Part shown: in pieces, positions 63,338-64,000 of the stretch
Layout of the letters: every line of letters begins with the position of its first letter
Numbering within the stretch: position 1 is the stretch's first letter
DNA from: Chloroflexota bacterium
GTDB lineage: Bacteria > Chloroflexota > Anaerolineae > Anaerolineales > Villigracilaceae
Assembly: GCA_029782225.1 (NCBI GenBank)
Contig: JAKOVF010000329.1
Coordinates: forward strand, 1-64,000
Direction: 5' to 3'
DNA: 64,000 nucleotides
Program-made: the position numbers and the translations under genes
Notes under the pieces: model-generated
The model's input: only the letters and a program-made list of their open reading frames with translations
Told to the model about the DNA's origin: nothing
The model's database searches: none

Positions 63338-63400
63338 AAAACATCCCGAAGGTCCCTGGCCCTCTGACGATTTCTTCAGCGGCAACCTTCGGGATGTTAC
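63338..63400. repeat. Inverted repeat between cpaE and the next gene
   Basis: AACATCCCGAAGGT (about 63340-63353) and ACCTTCGGGATGTT (63385-63398) are perfectly complementary with a 31-nt loop. There is no T-run. It may modulate expression inside the operon or be a mobile palindrome. The open frame that runs through it (63327-63419) is probably not translated. Confidence 0.65.
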
Positions 63401-63419
63401 GCTCAAATGGGAGAACCCG

Positions 63420-63722
63420 ATGTCAATTGAATACGATGAAAAAGGCAAGTTCTACACCGATATTATTTCCAAGGTCGCCGTACCCGTCACAATGCAAACA
63501 ACGAATCAGTTGATTAAGGGATTCGTTCACGTACGTCGCGGCGAACGGATCAAGGACGAACTGGATCGCGATGAATTCTTCCTGGCGGTGACGAATGCCA
63601 CGGTCACGGAACCGGGCTCAAAGGTCGTGCTGGAAGCGCCGTTCCTCGCGGTGCGCCGGGCTCAGATCATTTGGATCATGCCTGACGAAGACGCAGTCCC
63701 AGCGAAGGACGCGCCCGCATGA
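63420..63722 (+). CDS. Unknown small beta-rich protein between CpaE and CpaF
   Basis: 100 aa from the ATG at 63420 (GGGAGA upstream). MSIEYDEKGKFYTDIISKVAVPVTMQTTNQLIKGFVHVRRGERIKDELDR...FLAVTNATVTEP: mostly beta-strands with a charged loop, similar in look to small PilZ- or barrel-like domains, but not recognised. Its stop overlaps the CpaF start (ATGA), so it belongs to the pilus operon. Confidence 0.65.
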   Translation: MSIEYDEKGKFYTDIISKVAVPVTMQTTNQLIKGFVHVRRGERIKDELDRDEFFLAVTNATVTEPGSKVVLEAPFLAVRRAQIIWIMPDEDAVPAKDAPA

Positions 63723-64000
63723 GCCAACTCGCTTCGTCCGCGCCTTCGCGCCTGACCGGCCAGGATTTGCTTCGTCTCAAGAAGTATCTTGCAGATAACC
63801 TCTCGCGCTCGGTGGAGACGGATGGAATTCCTTCCGGAGAGCGGGCCGGGTTCCTCAAGAAGCAAATCCTACAGATCTATGAACAGACACAACTGAAGCT
63901 GCCTGAGGACCTTCGCAATCAGATATTTGACCAGGTTCTGAACGATCTGCTCGGGTTTGGCCCCCTTCAAAGCCTGCTCGATGATCCCGATGTGACTGAG
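63719..64000 (+). CDS. CpaF/TadA-type secretion ATPase, partial at window end
   Basis: 94 residues visible. LTGQDLLRLKKYLADNLSR...LKLPEDLRNQIFDQVLNDLLGFGPLQSLLDDPDVTE is the N-terminal domain of the CpaF/TadA ATPase, ending at the conserved GFGPL...LLDDP-x-VTE. The Walker boxes lie beyond the window. Powers Tad pilus extension and retraction. Confidence 0.93.
   Translation, partial: MSQLASSAPSRLTGQDLLRLKKYLADNLSRSVETDGIPSGERAGFLKKQILQIYEQTQLKLPEDLRNQIFDQVLNDLLGFGPLQSLLDDPDVTE

Noticed and set aside
63327-63419. N-terminal extension of the small protein between CpaE and CpaF
   Set aside because: The extension would be encoded by a perfect inverted repeat; the ATG at 63420 has its own GGGAGA and begins the protein-like sequence.

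Overview
The window is a 64 kb piece of a bacterial chromosome with moderate to high GC. It most probably comes from Chloroflexota (Anaerolineae-like). That placement is an inference from the gene set and layout: an rpmH-rnpA-yidD-yidC-jag block followed by parA-parB, a DnaB-DnaD-DnaI type primosome cluster, a Tad-pilus locus, a deazaflavin (F420)-type oxidoreductase, many solitary membrane proteins, and frequent TATAAT-like boxes 6-7 nt before start codons. No rRNA, marker protein or database match was available to confirm it.

Layout. 1-5.9 kb (minus strand): an HD-domain protein fragment, a SanA/YdcF-like protein, a HepT/MntA toxin-antitoxin pair, then a replication cluster (a double-ATPase DnaI-like helicase loader, a DnaD-like protein and DnaB) and a DUF151 bifunctional nuclease. 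6.07-16.1 kb: an integrative element sits in the 3' half of tRNA-Pro(GGG), bounded by a perfect 45-bp direct repeat. It carries two tyrosine recombinases, a possible replication or regulatory protein, a run of unrecognised small and coiled-coil proteins, several strong hairpins, and a methyltransferase fused to a nuclease-like domain. 16.2-31.5 kb: a tRNA-Sec gene, an M50 membrane protease, a solute-binding lipoprotein, an acyltransferase-like/MFS pair, YibE/F, an ECF sigma/anti-sigma/bactofilin-like operon, a C45-type peptidase, NadD plus MFS, and a large secreted repeat protein with a long leader. 31.8-38 kb: a flavin oxidoreductase; a tight four-gene operon made of a PrsW-like protease fused to a cyclic-nucleotide-binding domain, a MinD-like ATPase, a zinc protein and a small winged-helix-like protein; a second ECF sigma/anti-sigma pair; and a META-domain lipoprotein. 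38-50.8 kb: transporters and metabolism (LysE, CPA2 antiporter, ABM monooxygenase, iron alcohol dehydrogenase, M50-CBS protease, AOS-family aminotransferase-like enzyme, DNA ligase, adenosine deaminase family, NUDIX). 51-57.4 kb: rpmH, rnpA, yidD, a PQQ-type lipoprotein, yidC, jag, a PfkB kinase, parA and parB, an origin-proximal type block in which no dnaA is visible. 57.5-64 kb: an amidohydrolase, two sensor kinases and a response regulator, leading into a Tad-type pilus operon (CpaE/TadZ, an unknown small protein, CpaF/TadA cut by the window end).

Candidates for something new are the PrsW-cNMP/MinD operon (33.0-36.3 kb), the small integrative element with its uncharacterised cargo and outward promoter (6.1-16.1 kb), the tandem-domain helicase loader (1.8-3.2 kb), palindromic repeats that appear to have inserted in frame inside genes (57.9 kb and 3.5 kb), and a recurrent leaderless-promoter arrangement. 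Everything here was read by eye from sequence; no alignment, structure prediction or search was run.
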